Assembly (NCBI GenBank): GCA_013822585.1
Contig: PNKG01000005.1
Span: 1 to 36,748 of the forward strand
Length of the DNA stretch: 36,748 bases
Source of the DNA: Opitutus sp.
GTDB taxonomy: Bacteria > Verrucomicrobiota > Verrucomicrobiia > Opitutales > Opitutaceae
Reading direction: 5' to 3'
Every line of letters begins with the position of its first letter. Position 1 is the stretch's first letter. The position numbers were made by a program, and so were the translations under genes. Shown one piece after another: positions 1 through 7,674 of the stretch. The notes beneath the pieces are model-generated. The model saw nothing but the letters and a program-made list of their open reading frames with translations. It did no database searches and was not told where the DNA came from.

Positions 1-1554
1 GCACGCGCCCGTCAGCGCGCCCTTGGCGCGGGCGGTCTCGGTGGCGAGGCGCATGACGCCGCCACCGCCGCCGGTGAGCACACCGATGTTGGGGCCGATG
101 AAGGCGCCGAGCTTGTCGACCAGCGAGGCGATGCGTGCGGTGTCGTCGGCGTCGAGCTGCACGGCCGAGCCGTAGAAGGCGAGGACGGGGCTCTCCTGGA
201 ATTTCCTGGCCATCTCCTCGCGCACGAAGAAGCCGTGGCCCTTCTTGTAGGTGTGGAGGTAGAGGTCGTTCGTCATTTCGTCGTGCCAGTAGACGGGGAT
301 GCCGAGGGAGTTGAGGGTGTCGAGGCGCGCGTGGGCGTTGCTGGAGAGGAAGTAGCCGTGGGTGCGCGAGGCCTTGCGGAAGATGAGGCGGCGGAGTTTC
401 ACGTCGCCGAGGCGGGTGACGAGTTCCATGTGCTCGAGCAGGTCGGGGAAGTAGTCGACCACGAGCGTGTCGGCGTCGGCCGGCGCGCTGTCGAGCGTCT
501 CGATCATGGTGGTGGCGCCGAACGGGCAGGGGCCGCCGTCGACGAGTTTCCGGAGCTCGTCGTCGTTGGCGCGGACGAGCACGGCGCGGTTGGGGATCGT
601 GGCGCTCTGGCCGCGGACGGTGATTTTGGTTTTCGGGCGCGCGCCGGCGGAGTCGACGGCCGGATAGTCGTCGAGGCATTTGTAGAGGCTCTTGACCGTG
701 CCGAGGAGGCGCGTGCGGCGTTTGGTGAGGGATTTGAACTCGGTGTCCTCCGACGGGGGGCTGCGGAAGACCTCCATCGAGACCATGGGGTTCACGACCG
801 GCTGGTCGCCCTTGTTGTAGATCTCGAGCATGACATTCGTGCCGAAAGTCTTCACCGGGTCGAGCAGCACGGCGCTGGTGTGGAGGCCGAAGTTGCCCTC
901 GCCGGGGTTGAGCACGACGAAGTGCTCCTTCAGATACATCGAGCAGCTGGTGAGGATGCCGGAGTGGGGCGGGATGGCCAGCGGCGAGGCGTCGTGGCGG
1001 AGCTGGACCTTGTCGATGAAGCTGCGGCCGGCGTAGCCGGAGACGATGTGCTCGAAGTTCAGGCGCTGGAGCCGCGGGTTGAGGGTGTAGCTGACGGCGT
1101 GCGGCGTGAAGAACACGCGGCCCTGCGAGTCGATCGAGGTGGTGTGCGGGAGCTTGAGGGAATTGGCCTGCACGGCCTGCCAGATCTCGGTCGAGGTGAG
1201 TTTGGCCGAGGCCGGGGCGAAAAACAACCGGCCGGCGGGCACGCCCGGGCGGAGGAGTTTCTTCCAATAGGAGGCGTTGGGAAAGCTGCGGTCGAAGAGC
1301 GAGGACTCGACTTCGAGCAGCAGGCGGTTGCCGTCGACCGTGGGGGCGCCGAGGGCGATCATCTCGATGCCGATGCGGGCGAGCGAGCTGCGTTCGGTGA
1401 AGCGCAGGGCCGGGAAGTGGGTCTTGAGGAATTCCATTTCCGTGGGATTCCGCGGCCAGAAAGCAAGGGTCAGACCGACGGACTCCCCGCCGTTGCGGGT
1501 CTTGACTGTCAGAATCTGGCCGTCGGAGCTGTGCCAGAATTGGTTTTCTTGCAT
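1..1554 (-). CDS. LOG-domain protein with long N-terminal extension (3' end outside window)
   Basis: The reading frame is open from an ATG (MQENQFWHSSDG) to the window edge, 518 codons with no stop, so the C-terminus is missing. About residues 457-518 match the start of a LOG / lysine-decarboxylase-like Rossmann fold: a strand VLAFYGSAV followed by the glycine-rich loop GVLTGGGGGVMRLATE. LOG proteins cleave the ribose-base bond of nucleoside monophosphates; whether this one does cannot be judged because the PGGxGT motif lies beyond the edge. The preceding 450 residues are globular and mixed alpha/beta with no family I recognise, and are far longer than the N-terminal part of PpnN/YgdH. It is divergent from the FKBP gene. 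Base pattern and codon use look normal. A second, short LOG gene lies at 24065. Confidence 0.8.
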   Translation of the reverse strand, partial: MQENQFWHSSDGQILTVKTRNGGESVGLTLAFWPRNPTEMEFLKTHFPALRFTERSSLARIGIEMIALGAPTVDGNRLLLEVESSLFDRSFPNASYWKKLLRPGVPAGRLFFAPASAKLTSTEIWQAVQANSLKLPHTTSIDSQGRVFFTPHAVSYTLNPRLQRLNFEHIVSGYAGRSFIDKVQLRHDASPLAIPPHSGILTSCSMYLKEHFVVLNPGEGNFGLHTSAVLLDPVKTFGTNVMLEIYNKGDQPVVNPMVSMEVFRSPPSEDTEFKSLTKRRTRLLGTVKSLYKCLDDYPAVDSAGARPKTKITVRGQSATIPNRAVLVRANDDELRKLVDGGPCPFGATTMIETLDSAPADADTLVVDYFPDLLEHMELVTRLGDVKLRRLIFRKASRTHGYFLSSNAHARLDTLNSLGIPVYWHDEMTNDLYLHTYKKGHGFFVREEMARKFQESPVLAFYGSAVQLDADDTARIASLVDKLGAFIGPNIGVLTGGGGGVMRLATETARAKGALTGAC

Positions 1555-1741
1555 GGGATTGAAGAGGGTGGGGCGTGACGCAAGAGGTGACAAGCCCCGG
1601 TTCCGGTGGTTTCATCCGCCCCGGCCGGGGCGGAAACTTGCCGCCAAAGGGATTGATTTTTGCCCGGGGCCTGCGCAAGGTCGCGGTTTTTACGGCACAA
1701 AGTGTCCGGGCCGTCATCCAACTCGGGCACCCCCCATCCTC
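1555..1741. promoter_or_regulatory. Divergent intergenic region with perfect 18-bp palindrome
   Basis: This gap separates two divergently transcribed genes and must hold both promoters, but I could not assign -35/-10 boxes with confidence. It contains a perfect palindrome CCGCCCCGGCCGGGGCGG at 1616-1633, flanked by TTTCAT and AAACTT, which could fold as a hairpin in either transcript or be a protein site. A half-site AGGTGACAA near 1585 resembles one arm of the GTnACCT...AGGTnAC palindromes found elsewhere in the window, but has no matching second arm. Confidence 0.3.
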
Positions 1742-2584
1742 ATGAAAGTAATCCGTTCTCTCAGTGCTGGCGTCAGCGCCCTCGGCCTGCTCGCCGCGGC
1801 AATCGCCCAGCAGAACCCCGTCAAGTTCGAGCTGCCCCAGGTCGGCGGCGGTGCGGCCGCCACCGCCGCGCCCGCGGCCCCGGAGCAGACCCAGCCCGCT
1901 GCGCCCGCGGCCCCGGCGGTCAAATTCACCGAGGCCCAGCTGATGGAAGTCTACGGCTACATGCTCGGCGTCCGTTCGAACCTGGCCGAGATGGAATTCA
2001 CGCCCGCGCAGATCGAGGCGATGGCCCGCGGCATGACCCTGGCCGCCACCGGCAAGCAGCCGGGCTACGATGGCGCTCAGATCGGGCCCCAACTCCAGGA
2101 GCTGCTCCAGAAAAAGCAGCAGGCTTTCCTGACCAAGCTCCGCAACGCCAACCTCGCCGACGCCGCGGCCTTCTTCACCAAGCTGAAGGACAACAAGAAC
2201 GTGAAGGAACTCCCCAGCGGTCTCCGCTACGAGGTGGACACCGAGGGCAAGGGCGCCGTCGCGAAGCCCGGCCAGGTCGCCAAGATCCACCTCGTCGGCG
2301 CGTTCATCAACGGCCAGGTGTTCGAAAGCACCCGCACCGCTCCGGAGGGCCAGACGGCCGAGCCCGTCGAGGTTCTCGTGCAGGACGGCGCCAACATCCC
2401 CGGCATCGTCGAGGCCCTCAAGATGATGCCTGTCGGCTCGAAGTGGCGTCTCTACGTGCCGCCGCACCTCGCGTTCGGCGATGATGGCAACCGCGGCATC
2501 CCCCCCGCCGCCACGTTGCTCTTCGAAATCGAGGTCTTCGACGTCAAGGACGCCCCGAAGCAGCCCGACGAGGCCAAGAAGTGA
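1742..2584 (+). CDS. FKBP-type peptidyl-prolyl cis-trans isomerase, exported
   Basis: A 280-residue protein that should catalyse cis-trans isomerisation of X-Pro bonds during folding outside the cytoplasm. Residues 1-23 form a signal peptide (MKVIRSL, then a hydrophobic Ala/Leu core ending AIAQ). A Pro/Ala-rich linker follows, then an FKBP_N-like helical dimerisation segment (about 60-140; YGYMLGVRSNL, many Gln/Lys near QKKQQAF). The FKBP_C domain (about 150-268) has the family hallmarks GLRYEV, GQVFEST, IPGIVEALKMMPVGSKWRLYVPP, FGDDG and LLFEIEVFDV. This layout matches the periplasmic FkpA/Mip class. The frame is open well upstream, but this ATG is the one followed directly by a signal peptide. 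A strong terminator follows the gene, so it is probably monocistronic. Confidence 0.92.
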   Translation: MKVIRSLSAGVSALGLLAAAIAQQNPVKFELPQVGGGAAATAAPAAPEQTQPAAPAAPAVKFTEAQLMEVYGYMLGVRSNLAEMEFTPAQIEAMARGMTLAATGKQPGYDGAQIGPQLQELLQKKQQAFLTKLRNANLADAAAFFTKLKDNKNVKELPSGLRYEVDTEGKGAVAKPGQVAKIHLVGAFINGQVFESTRTAPEGQTAEPVEVLVQDGANIPGIVEALKMMPVGSKWRLYVPPHLAFGDDGNRGIPPAATLLFEIEVFDVKDAPKQPDEAKK

Positions 2585-2608
2585 GCCTCGCGCAGATTTG
2601 AGACGAAG

Positions 2609-2639
2609 CGCCCTCCCGGCCGGGAGGGCGTTCTTTTTT
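2609..2639 (+). terminator. Rho-independent terminator of the FKBP gene
   Basis: An 11-bp perfect inverted repeat CGCCCTCCCGG / CCGGGAGGGCG is followed immediately by TTCTTTTTT. It begins 24 bases after the FKBP stop codon. The T-run is on the plus side only, so it serves the FKBP transcript; the convergent aldolase gene ends just beyond it. Confidence 0.88.
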
Positions 2640-2661
2640 GCAGGATTCGCGTTCGGCTCGG

Positions 2662-3717
2662 TCAGCGCCCCGCGGCGCAGGCGCGGAGCTCGGCGAGGAA
2701 GCGGTCGACGGTTTCCGCCCTGGTCTCCCACGAGCACATGAGCCGGTAGCCGTGCTCGCCGATGAACCGGTGGAAATGCCAGCCGCGCGCCCACATGGCC
2801 TCGGCGGCCGCGAGGGGCAGCTCGACGAAGACACCGTTGGCCTCGGGCTCGGCCAGCAATCGCGCGGCCGGCAGCGCGCGCAGGCCGTCGGCCAGCCGCC
2901 GGGCCATGGCGTTGGCCTGCGCGGCATGGCGGAGCCACGCGCCGTCCCCGAGCATGCCGCACCATTGGGCGCTGGCGAAACGCTGCTTCGAGGCGAGCTG
3001 CGCGCCCTGCTTCACGCGGTATTCAAACTCGCGCGCGAGTTCGGGGCGGAAGAACACGACCGCCTCCGTGGTGTTCATGCCGTTCTTCGTGCCGCCGAAA
3101 CTCAGCACGTCGACGCCGGCGCGCCAGGTGAAGTCCGCGGGCTTGAGACCGCGCGCGGCCAGCGCCGCCGCGGCGTTGGCGAAGCGCGCGCCGTCCATCT
3201 GCAGCGTGCAACCGTGTCGCCGGGCGAGTTCGCCGAGCGCACGGACCTCGTCGGGCGTGTAGACCGTGCCCCATTCGGTGCTCTGCGTGAGAGAGAGCGC
3301 GCCGGGTTTGGGATAATGCACGCCGTGCCCGCGGGTGAAGACCGGCGCGAGGTCGGCGGGCCGGAGCTTCGCGTCCGGGCCGTCGACCGGGATGACCTTC
3401 GAGCCGCCGGTGAAGAACTCCGGCGCGGCGCATTCGTCGGTCTCGACGTGCGACAGCGCGTGGCAGAGCACGCTGTGGTGGCTGCGGCAGGTTTGCGCCA
3501 GGGCGAGCGAGTTGGCCGCGGTGCCGTTGAAGACGAAGAACACCGCGCAGTCCGTCTCGAACACTTCGCGCACCAGCCGTTTCGCGCGGGCGGTCCAGGG
3601 GTCGCCGCCATACGACGGCACGGCGCCGGCGTTGGCGGCGACGAAGGCCTGCAGGGCTTCGGGCGCCATCCCGGCGGTGTTGTCGCTGGCGAACGTGCAG
3701 TCGTCGGACGCGGACAT
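2662..3717 (-). CDS. ltaE: Low-specificity L-threonine aldolase
   Basis: A 351-residue PLP enzyme of the threonine aldolase / beta-eliminating lyase family, which splits L-threonine or L-allo-threonine into glycine and acetaldehyde in the cytoplasm. Visible family features are an N-terminal FASDNTAGMAPEAL, YGGDPWT, the FNGTAANSLAL cofactor-phosphate loop, HVETDECAAPEFF, LSLTQSTEWGTVYTP, LQMDGARFANA with the PLP-nitrogen Asp, and SFGGTKNGM whose Lys (about residue 211) forms the Schiff base. The chosen ATG gives MSASDDCTFASDN, the usual N-terminus; upstream extension in frame is Arg-rich and not family-like. It is divergent from aroK, about 90 bases between starts, and appears monocistronic. 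Confidence 0.92.
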   Translation of the reverse strand: MSASDDCTFASDNTAGMAPEALQAFVAANAGAVPSYGGDPWTARAKRLVREVFETDCAVFFVFNGTAANSLALAQTCRSHHSVLCHALSHVETDECAAPEFFTGGSKVIPVDGPDAKLRPADLAPVFTRGHGVHYPKPGALSLTQSTEWGTVYTPDEVRALGELARRHGCTLQMDGARFANAAAALAARGLKPADFTWRAGVDVLSFGGTKNGMNTTEAVVFFRPELAREFEYRVKQGAQLASKQRFASAQWCGMLGDGAWLRHAAQANAMARRLADGLRALPAARLLAEPEANGVFVELPLAAAEAMWARGWHFHRFIGEHGYRLMCSWETRAETVDRFLAELRACAAGR

Positions 3718-3808
3718 GCGGCCAGCGTGCGGTTTCTGACGCGCCTTGCCGAGAGCGAAGTGGAAGCGCGCTTGCCCCGGGGGGCGCGGCGGTGTTCGTT
3801 GGCGGCGG

Positions 3809-4354
3809 ATGCAAGCGCCGCGGCCCAACCTCTACCTCGTCGGCTTCACCGGCGCCGGCAAGAGCACGGTCGGCCGGCACGCGGCGCGCGAGCTGGGCTT
3901 CGAGTTCATCGACAGCGACCACGCGATCGAGGCCGCGCACGGCAAGCCCGTGGCGCGGATCTTCGCCGAGGAGGGCGAGCCGGCGTTCCGGGCGCTGGAG
4001 CGGAAATTCATCGAGTCGGGCCACCCGGCGCACGGCTGTGTGGTGGCCTGCGGCGGGGGCCTGATCGTGCCCGAGGGCATGCTCGGGCTGGTCAAGTCGC
4101 GGGGCGTGGCCGTATGCCTGCACGCCTCGCTGGCCACCGTGCTGCAGCGCACCGCGCGCACGGCGCACCGGCCGCTGTTGCAGGTGGAGAACCGCGAGGA
4201 GCGCCTGCGCACGCTCTTCGCCGCGCGCGAGGAGATCTACCGCCGCACCGGCGCCACGGTGCTGACCGACGGACGTCCGCTGCGCGAGATCGTCGCCCAC
4301 GTGCTGCGGGTCTATCTGGCCGAGGAACGCGCCTGGAAGCCGCCGGTGGCATGA
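3809..4354 (+). CDS. aroK: Shikimate kinase
   Basis: A 181-residue P-loop kinase that phosphorylates shikimate at O3 in the chorismate (aromatic amino acid) pathway. It has the Walker A motif GFTGAGKST (about 12-20), the Mg/shikimate Asp in DSDHAIE, an Arg-containing FRALERKFIE segment, and ACGGGLI, the shikimate-binding glycine stretch. The lid region has TARTAHRPLL with the usual Arg. The start ATG (MQAPRPNLYLVG) was chosen because upstream in-frame codons run back through Arg/Gly-rich sequence unlike the family. The stop overlaps the start of queG by four bases (ATGA), so the two are translationally coupled. Confidence 0.93.
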   Translation: MQAPRPNLYLVGFTGAGKSTVGRHAARELGFEFIDSDHAIEAAHGKPVARIFAEEGEPAFRALERKFIESGHPAHGCVVACGGGLIVPEGMLGLVKSRGVAVCLHASLATVLQRTARTAHRPLLQVENREERLRTLFAAREEIYRRTGATVLTDGRPLREIVAHVLRVYLAEERAWKPPVA

Positions 4355-5508
4355 GCGTGCCGGGGCCAGCGCCGATCACCGGCGAACGCCGGGAAGAATT
4401 GCGCCGCCGGCTCGCGGCGCTCGGTTTCGACGAGGTGCGCTTCGCCGCGGTGGGGCCGGCTGGCGGCGAGGCCTTGCGCGCGTGGCTCGCGGCCGGCCAT
4501 CATGCCGACATGGCGTGGATGGCGCGGACCGCGGACAAACGCGGCGACGCCCGGCTCGTGCTCGACGAGGCGCGCTCAGTCATCGTGCTCGGCGTGAATC
4601 ATTGGCCGGGCCCGGCCGCCCCCGCCGGCCGGCCCCGCTGGGCCGCCTATGCGCTGCACGAGGACTATCACGACACGCTCAAGCCCGGGCTCATCGCCGC
4701 CGGCCGCGTGCTCGAGGAGAGGTTCGGGTTGGGGGGCACGGACCACCGTCATTACACCGATACCGGACCCGTGCTGGAGCGCGGCTGGGCGGCGCGCGCC
4801 GGCCTCGGGTTCCGCGGCAAAAACGGCATGCTCATCTCGCGCCGCCACGGCAACTGGCTCTTCCTTGCCACAATCCTCGTGCGCGCCGAGATCGAGCCCG
4901 ACGCGCCGCTGCGCCCGGAGGTGCCGCGCGGCGATGGCGACGAGCCCGCCGGGCTGCTGTGCGGCAAGTGCACGCGCTGTGTCGATGTCTGCCCGACCGC
5001 GGCGATTCCCGCGCCGGGTCTGGTCGATGCACGGCGCTGCATTTCCTACCAGACGATCGAGAACAGGGGTGTCATCCCGCGCGAGCTGCGCGCCGGCATC
5101 GGCGATCGCGTCTACGGGTGCGATGCGTGTCTTGACGTCTGCCCGTGGAACCGCTTTGCGCGGACCGCCCGCAGCGCTCTGCTCGTGGCGCGGCACGACC
5201 TGGCCGGATTGGAGCTGCGCGGCCTGCTCGGGCTGACTCCCGAAAGTTTCGCGCGGATTTTCCGGCGCACGCCGATCAAGCGCGTTAAGCTCGCCGGGCT
5301 CCTGCGCACCGCCTGCATCGTGGCGGGCAATTCCGGGGATCAGGCGCTGCTGCCGCCACTTTGCGGCCTGGCGCGCCACGAATCGCCCCTCGTGCGCGCC
5401 CATGCCGTGTGGGCCGTGCGCCGTCTGGCCGGCGCCGGGGCGGAGGCGCTGCTGGCCGAAGCGCGCGCGGCCGAGGCCGACCCCACGGTGCGGGCGGAAT
5501 ACGCCTAG
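4351..5508 (+). CDS. queG: Epoxyqueuosine reductase
   Basis: A 385-residue iron-sulfur and cobalamin enzyme performing the last step of queuosine synthesis in tRNA, reducing epoxyqueuosine to queuosine. The N-terminal domain has the family signatures WMARTADKRGD, SVIVLGVNHW and DTGPVLERGWAARAGLGFRGKNGMLI. Two 4Fe-4S motifs follow: CGKCTRCVDVCPT plus the following RRCISYQTIE Cys (about 204-232), and CDACLDVCPWN (about 256-266). The C-terminal 120 residues are HEAT-like helices (SPLVRAHAVWAVRRLAG), as in the long QueG form. It follows aroK with an ATGA overlap. No other queuosine gene is in the window. Confidence 0.93.
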   Translation: MSVPGPAPITGERREELRRRLAALGFDEVRFAAVGPAGGEALRAWLAAGHHADMAWMARTADKRGDARLVLDEARSVIVLGVNHWPGPAAPAGRPRWAAYALHEDYHDTLKPGLIAAGRVLEERFGLGGTDHRHYTDTGPVLERGWAARAGLGFRGKNGMLISRRHGNWLFLATILVRAEIEPDAPLRPEVPRGDGDEPAGLLCGKCTRCVDVCPTAAIPAPGLVDARRCISYQTIENRGVIPRELRAGIGDRVYGCDACLDVCPWNRFARTARSALLVARHDLAGLELRGLLGLTPESFARIFRRTPIKRVKLAGLLRTACIVAGNSGDQALLPPLCGLARHESPLVRAHAVWAVRRLAGAGAEALLAEARAAEADPTVRAEYA

Positions 5509-5514
5509 CGGTGT

Positions 5515-5892
5515 TCAATCGAAGCCGAAGAGCCGGCCCATGTCGCGGCGGTCCTTTTTGGTCGGCCGGCCGCGCCCGCGCTCGCGGGCGAGCCTGTGCT
5601 CCAGGCCGGCCTGCCGGGCGCGCTCGTATTCGGCGGCGGGAGTGAGATCCTGGGCGAAGCCCGGCAGCTGCCTGGCTCCGACACGGGAGCGGGGGAAGCC
5701 CAGCACCTTGAGCGTGCGCGTGACCAGGCCGACCTTGGCCGTGACGGTTTCGCCGGCATGCACATCGCGGCCGGGCTTGGCGTCGAGGCCGTTGACCTGC
5801 ACCCGGCCGTTGCGGCAATGCGCGGTGGCCTCGGCGCGAGTCTTGAACACGCGCACGCTCCAGAGCCATTTGTCCAGCCGGGTCTCGTCCAT
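5515..5892 (-). CDS. hslR: S4-domain RNA-binding protein, Hsp15-like
   Basis: A 125-residue basic protein. The N-terminal S4 fold (about 4-60) has ETRLDKWLWSVRVFKTRAEATAHCRNGRVQVNG, followed by KPGRDVHAGETVTAKVG, which is the Hsp15 arrangement. In E. coli, Hsp15 binds 50S subunits carrying stalled nascent chains after heat shock. The C-terminal half is rich in Arg/Lys (RERGRGRPTKKDRRD), as in Hsp15. The start used is MDETRLDKW; an ATG five codons upstream is also possible. It is convergent with queG, stop to stop within 10 bases. A perfect GTCACCT/AGGTGAC palindrome lies about 73 bases upstream of the start. Confidence 0.85.
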   Translation of the reverse strand: MDETRLDKWLWSVRVFKTRAEATAHCRNGRVQVNGLDAKPGRDVHAGETVTAKVGLVTRTLKVLGFPRSRVGARQLPGFAQDLTPAAEYERARQAGLEHRLARERGRGRPTKKDRRDMGRLFGFD

Positions 5893-5964
5893 CGGGCGAC
5901 AGACCATTGCCACAAAGTCCCGCGAAAAGACACCCAAAGTTACGCGGGCGGGGCCACGGAAAGG

Positions 5965-5981
5965 GTCACCTATCAGGTGAC
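5965..5981. promoter_or_regulatory. Perfect 17-bp palindrome, candidate operator upstream of hslR
   Basis: GTCACCTATCAGGTGAC has 7-bp arms around a 3-base centre. It sits between the divergent hslR and DUF6498 genes, 73 bases upstream of hslR. Two sister sites (GTAACCTATTAGGTTAC) lie upstream of the MOSC gene near 34.45 kb. Read on the minus strand, this copy shares a preceding ATTTGT with one sister and a following TTTCC with the other. The arm differences compensate each other (C with G here, A with T there), so the dyad symmetry is kept, as in a site for a dimeric regulator. The regulator is unknown. Confidence 0.5.
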
Positions 5982-5990
5982 AAATCCCGC

Positions 5991-6035
5991 CCCCCACGGA
6001 GCCGCACCGGCGACGAAGGACCGCACCGGTGGGGG
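5991..6035. repeat. Inverted-repeat element (CCCCCAC...GTGGGGG)
   Basis: CCCCCAC and GTGGGGG flank 31 bases that contain GCACCGG twice. A second small hairpin, GCGCTGGCTCGCCAGACGC, follows directly. The block fills the gap before the DUF6498 gene. It resembles the REP-like hairpin pairs at other gene junctions in this window but shares no obvious sequence with them. Confidence 0.3.
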
Positions 6036-6080
6036 AGCGCTGGCTCGCCAGACGCCGGGGAATGGCCCAAATTCGCCGAC

Positions 6081-6773
6081 ATGAACGAGACCGCCGTCCC
6101 CACGTCCCGTTGGGCCGGGGCTTGGCCCGACGCGCTGGCGTTTGCGACTGGCCTGGCGCTGGCGCGGGTCTTCCGGTGGGAGACGCGCGACCTCGTGTGG
6201 AGCCTCTGGCTGTCCAGCCTGCTGGTCGGCTACGCGATGATCCTCTGGAGCATCTTCAGCCCGGTGGTGGTGCTGAAGCGCGAGGGACGGACAGGCGGGG
6301 CGATCGCCGCGTTGGCCGGCGGCCTGTTCACCCTGCTGTTCTTCACCTTCCACTTCGGGATGTTCCATTTTGTGCATTCGGCGTTTCTGAACGGCTTCTT
6401 TCCGGTCGCGGACAAACCGGAGGGGTTTCCGGAGCCCTCGCTCTACGCCGAAGTGCTGGCGCGCTACTGGTGGTTCGTGCCGGTGGCGCTGCTGGCGGAG
6501 CGGCAGGCTTTCAAACTGCAGCCGGCGCCACCCGAGCCGCCGCCCACGTCGGTCAAGGCCGCCGACATCGCGCAGCGCAAGGCCCGGCAGGCGCACCTCA
6601 ATCCCACCGCGGGAGCCATGCAGCCCTACAAGAACGTCGTGCGGCTGCATCTGCTGATCTTTTTCTTCGCCGGCGCGCATTTTGCCAAACTCGACAGCTT
6701 CCTCGTGTATTCGGCCGTCTACGCCGCGTATTTCTTCCCCTGGCGGTTGCTGCAGGCCGGGAAGGCTGCCTGA
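6081..6773 (+). CDS. DUF6498-like polytopic membrane protein
   Basis: A 230-residue inner-membrane protein of unknown function. Hydrophobic segments are visible at about 13-27 (ALAFATGLALARVF), 35-60 (VWSLWLSSLLVGYAMILWSIF), 72-100 (IAALAGGLFTLLFFTFHFGMFHF), 130-145 (YWWFVPVALLAE), 190-205 (LHLLIFFFAGAHFA) and 212-225. The FFTFHFGMFHFVHS His/Phe cluster and overall order resemble DUF6498 proteins, a family assignment made from memory. The ATG (MNETAVPTSRW) was preferred because the upstream in-frame sequence is basic and runs through the palindrome and repeats. It is convergent with the glycosylase gene, ending 10 bases from its stop. Confidence 0.75.
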   Translation: MNETAVPTSRWAGAWPDALAFATGLALARVFRWETRDLVWSLWLSSLLVGYAMILWSIFSPVVVLKREGRTGGAIAALAGGLFTLLFFTFHFGMFHFVHSAFLNGFFPVADKPEGFPEPSLYAEVLARYWWFVPVALLAERQAFKLQPAPPEPPPTSVKAADIAQRKARQAHLNPTAGAMQPYKNVVRLHLLIFFFAGAHFAKLDSFLVYSAVYAAYFFPWRLLQAGKAA

Positions 6774-6783
6774 CCCGGATGCA

Positions 6784-7674
6784 TCAGCGCCTGCGGTGGC
6801 GGCGCTCCCAGGCGAAGAGGCATTGCTGGGCGTAGCCGGCCGACGGCCCGAAGTGCGCGCGGCCGAACTGCGCGACCTGCGCGGGTTTCCAGCCGTCGAG
6901 CCCGTAGCGGCGCGCCAGCGACTTGAGGATCCACGTGTCGACCGGGAAGGCCTCGAGCTTGCCCGCGCCGAAGAGGAGCACGCAATCCGCGACCTTCCCG
7001 CCCACGCCGGGCAGTTCCATCAACCGTGCCTTGGCCACGGGGTAGGGCGCGGCTTCCGTCTCGTCCAACCAGCCGGGCTGCGTCGCAAGGAAGCGCGCGG
7101 TCTCCGCGATGTAGCGGGCGCGGAAGCCGAGCAGGCAGGCACGGAGGTCCTTCTCCGGCAGGGCGGCGAGTTCGGCCCAGGTCGGCAGGCGGCGGAAAGG
7201 TGCGTCGTCAGCCAGCGGCGCGCCGTGGCGATCGGCGAGCAGGGCGACCATCTGTTTGATCTGCACGATCTGCTTCGTCGCGCTGCAAAGGAACCCGAGC
7301 AGGGTCTCGCCGAAGGGTTGGCGCAGAAGCCGCAGGCCGCGGAAATCACCGAGGCAACGCGCCAGGTGCGCGTCGCTCCGCCACGGAAGGGCGTCGGCCA
7401 GTGCGGCCCAGTTGTGTTCGCCGCCGAGATACCGCGGCAGCGCGGCCGAGACGCGCGACTCGAGCGCCTGCGGCGCGCGCCATTCGGGCGCGCCGGCTCC
7501 GGTCAGGCGCAACTGGGCGGCGCAATCGCCCCAGAGGCCGGTCCACACGCCATCGGGGTCCTGTTGCCAGCGGAAAGACTGGCCGCCGTCGAGCGTCTCG
7601 GCCAGCCCGGCGGCCGCGGGAGACCAGCCGGCGAAGCCCCGCCACGGGCACCAGTCCGGCGCGCGGAATCTCAC
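6784..7674 (-). CDS. ogg: 8-oxoguanine DNA glycosylase, OGG1 type
   Basis: A protein of 296 residues that should excise 8-oxoguanine opposite C and nick the strand (base excision repair). The OGG_N domain hallmark GQSFRW is at about 31-36. The helix-hairpin-helix reads MELPGVGGKVADCVLLFG, with the catalytic Lys at about 227, followed by EAFPVDTWI holding the conserved Asp (about 246). This is the eukaryote-like OGG1 form rather than MutM. The GTG start used overlaps the upstream gene's stop (GTGA); a TTG six codons further up is the alternative. It is the last gene of a minus-strand unit with a small secreted protein and an oppA-like gene, a grouping with no obvious functional logic. Confidence 0.88.
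   Translation of the reverse strand: MRFRAPDWCPWRGFAGWSPAAAGLAETLDGGQSFRWQQDPDGVWTGLWGDCAAQLRLTGAGAPEWRAPQALESRVSAALPRYLGGEHNWAALADALPWRSDAHLARCLGDFRGLRLLRQPFGETLLGFLCSATKQIVQIKQMVALLADRHGAPLADDAPFRRLPTWAELAALPEKDLRACLLGFRARYIAETARFLATQPGWLDETEAAPYPVAKARLMELPGVGGKVADCVLLFGAGKLEAFPVDTWILKSLARRYGLDGWKPAQVAQFGRAHFGPSAGYAQQCLFAWERRHRRR

Noticed and set aside
235-1578. 447-codon plus-strand open frame at the left edge
   Set aside because: It is antisense to the LOG-domain gene, and its Val/Glu/Ala/Gly-rich translation is the usual shadow of a GC-rich gene. The minus strand gives a coherent protein with LOG motifs.
2638-5508. A 956-codon frame that would fuse sequence antisense to the aldolase, a shadow of aroK, and queG
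   Set aside because: Only the last 385 codons read as queG; before that the frame is antisense or out-of-frame with well-supported genes. The queG start at ATGA overlap is natural.
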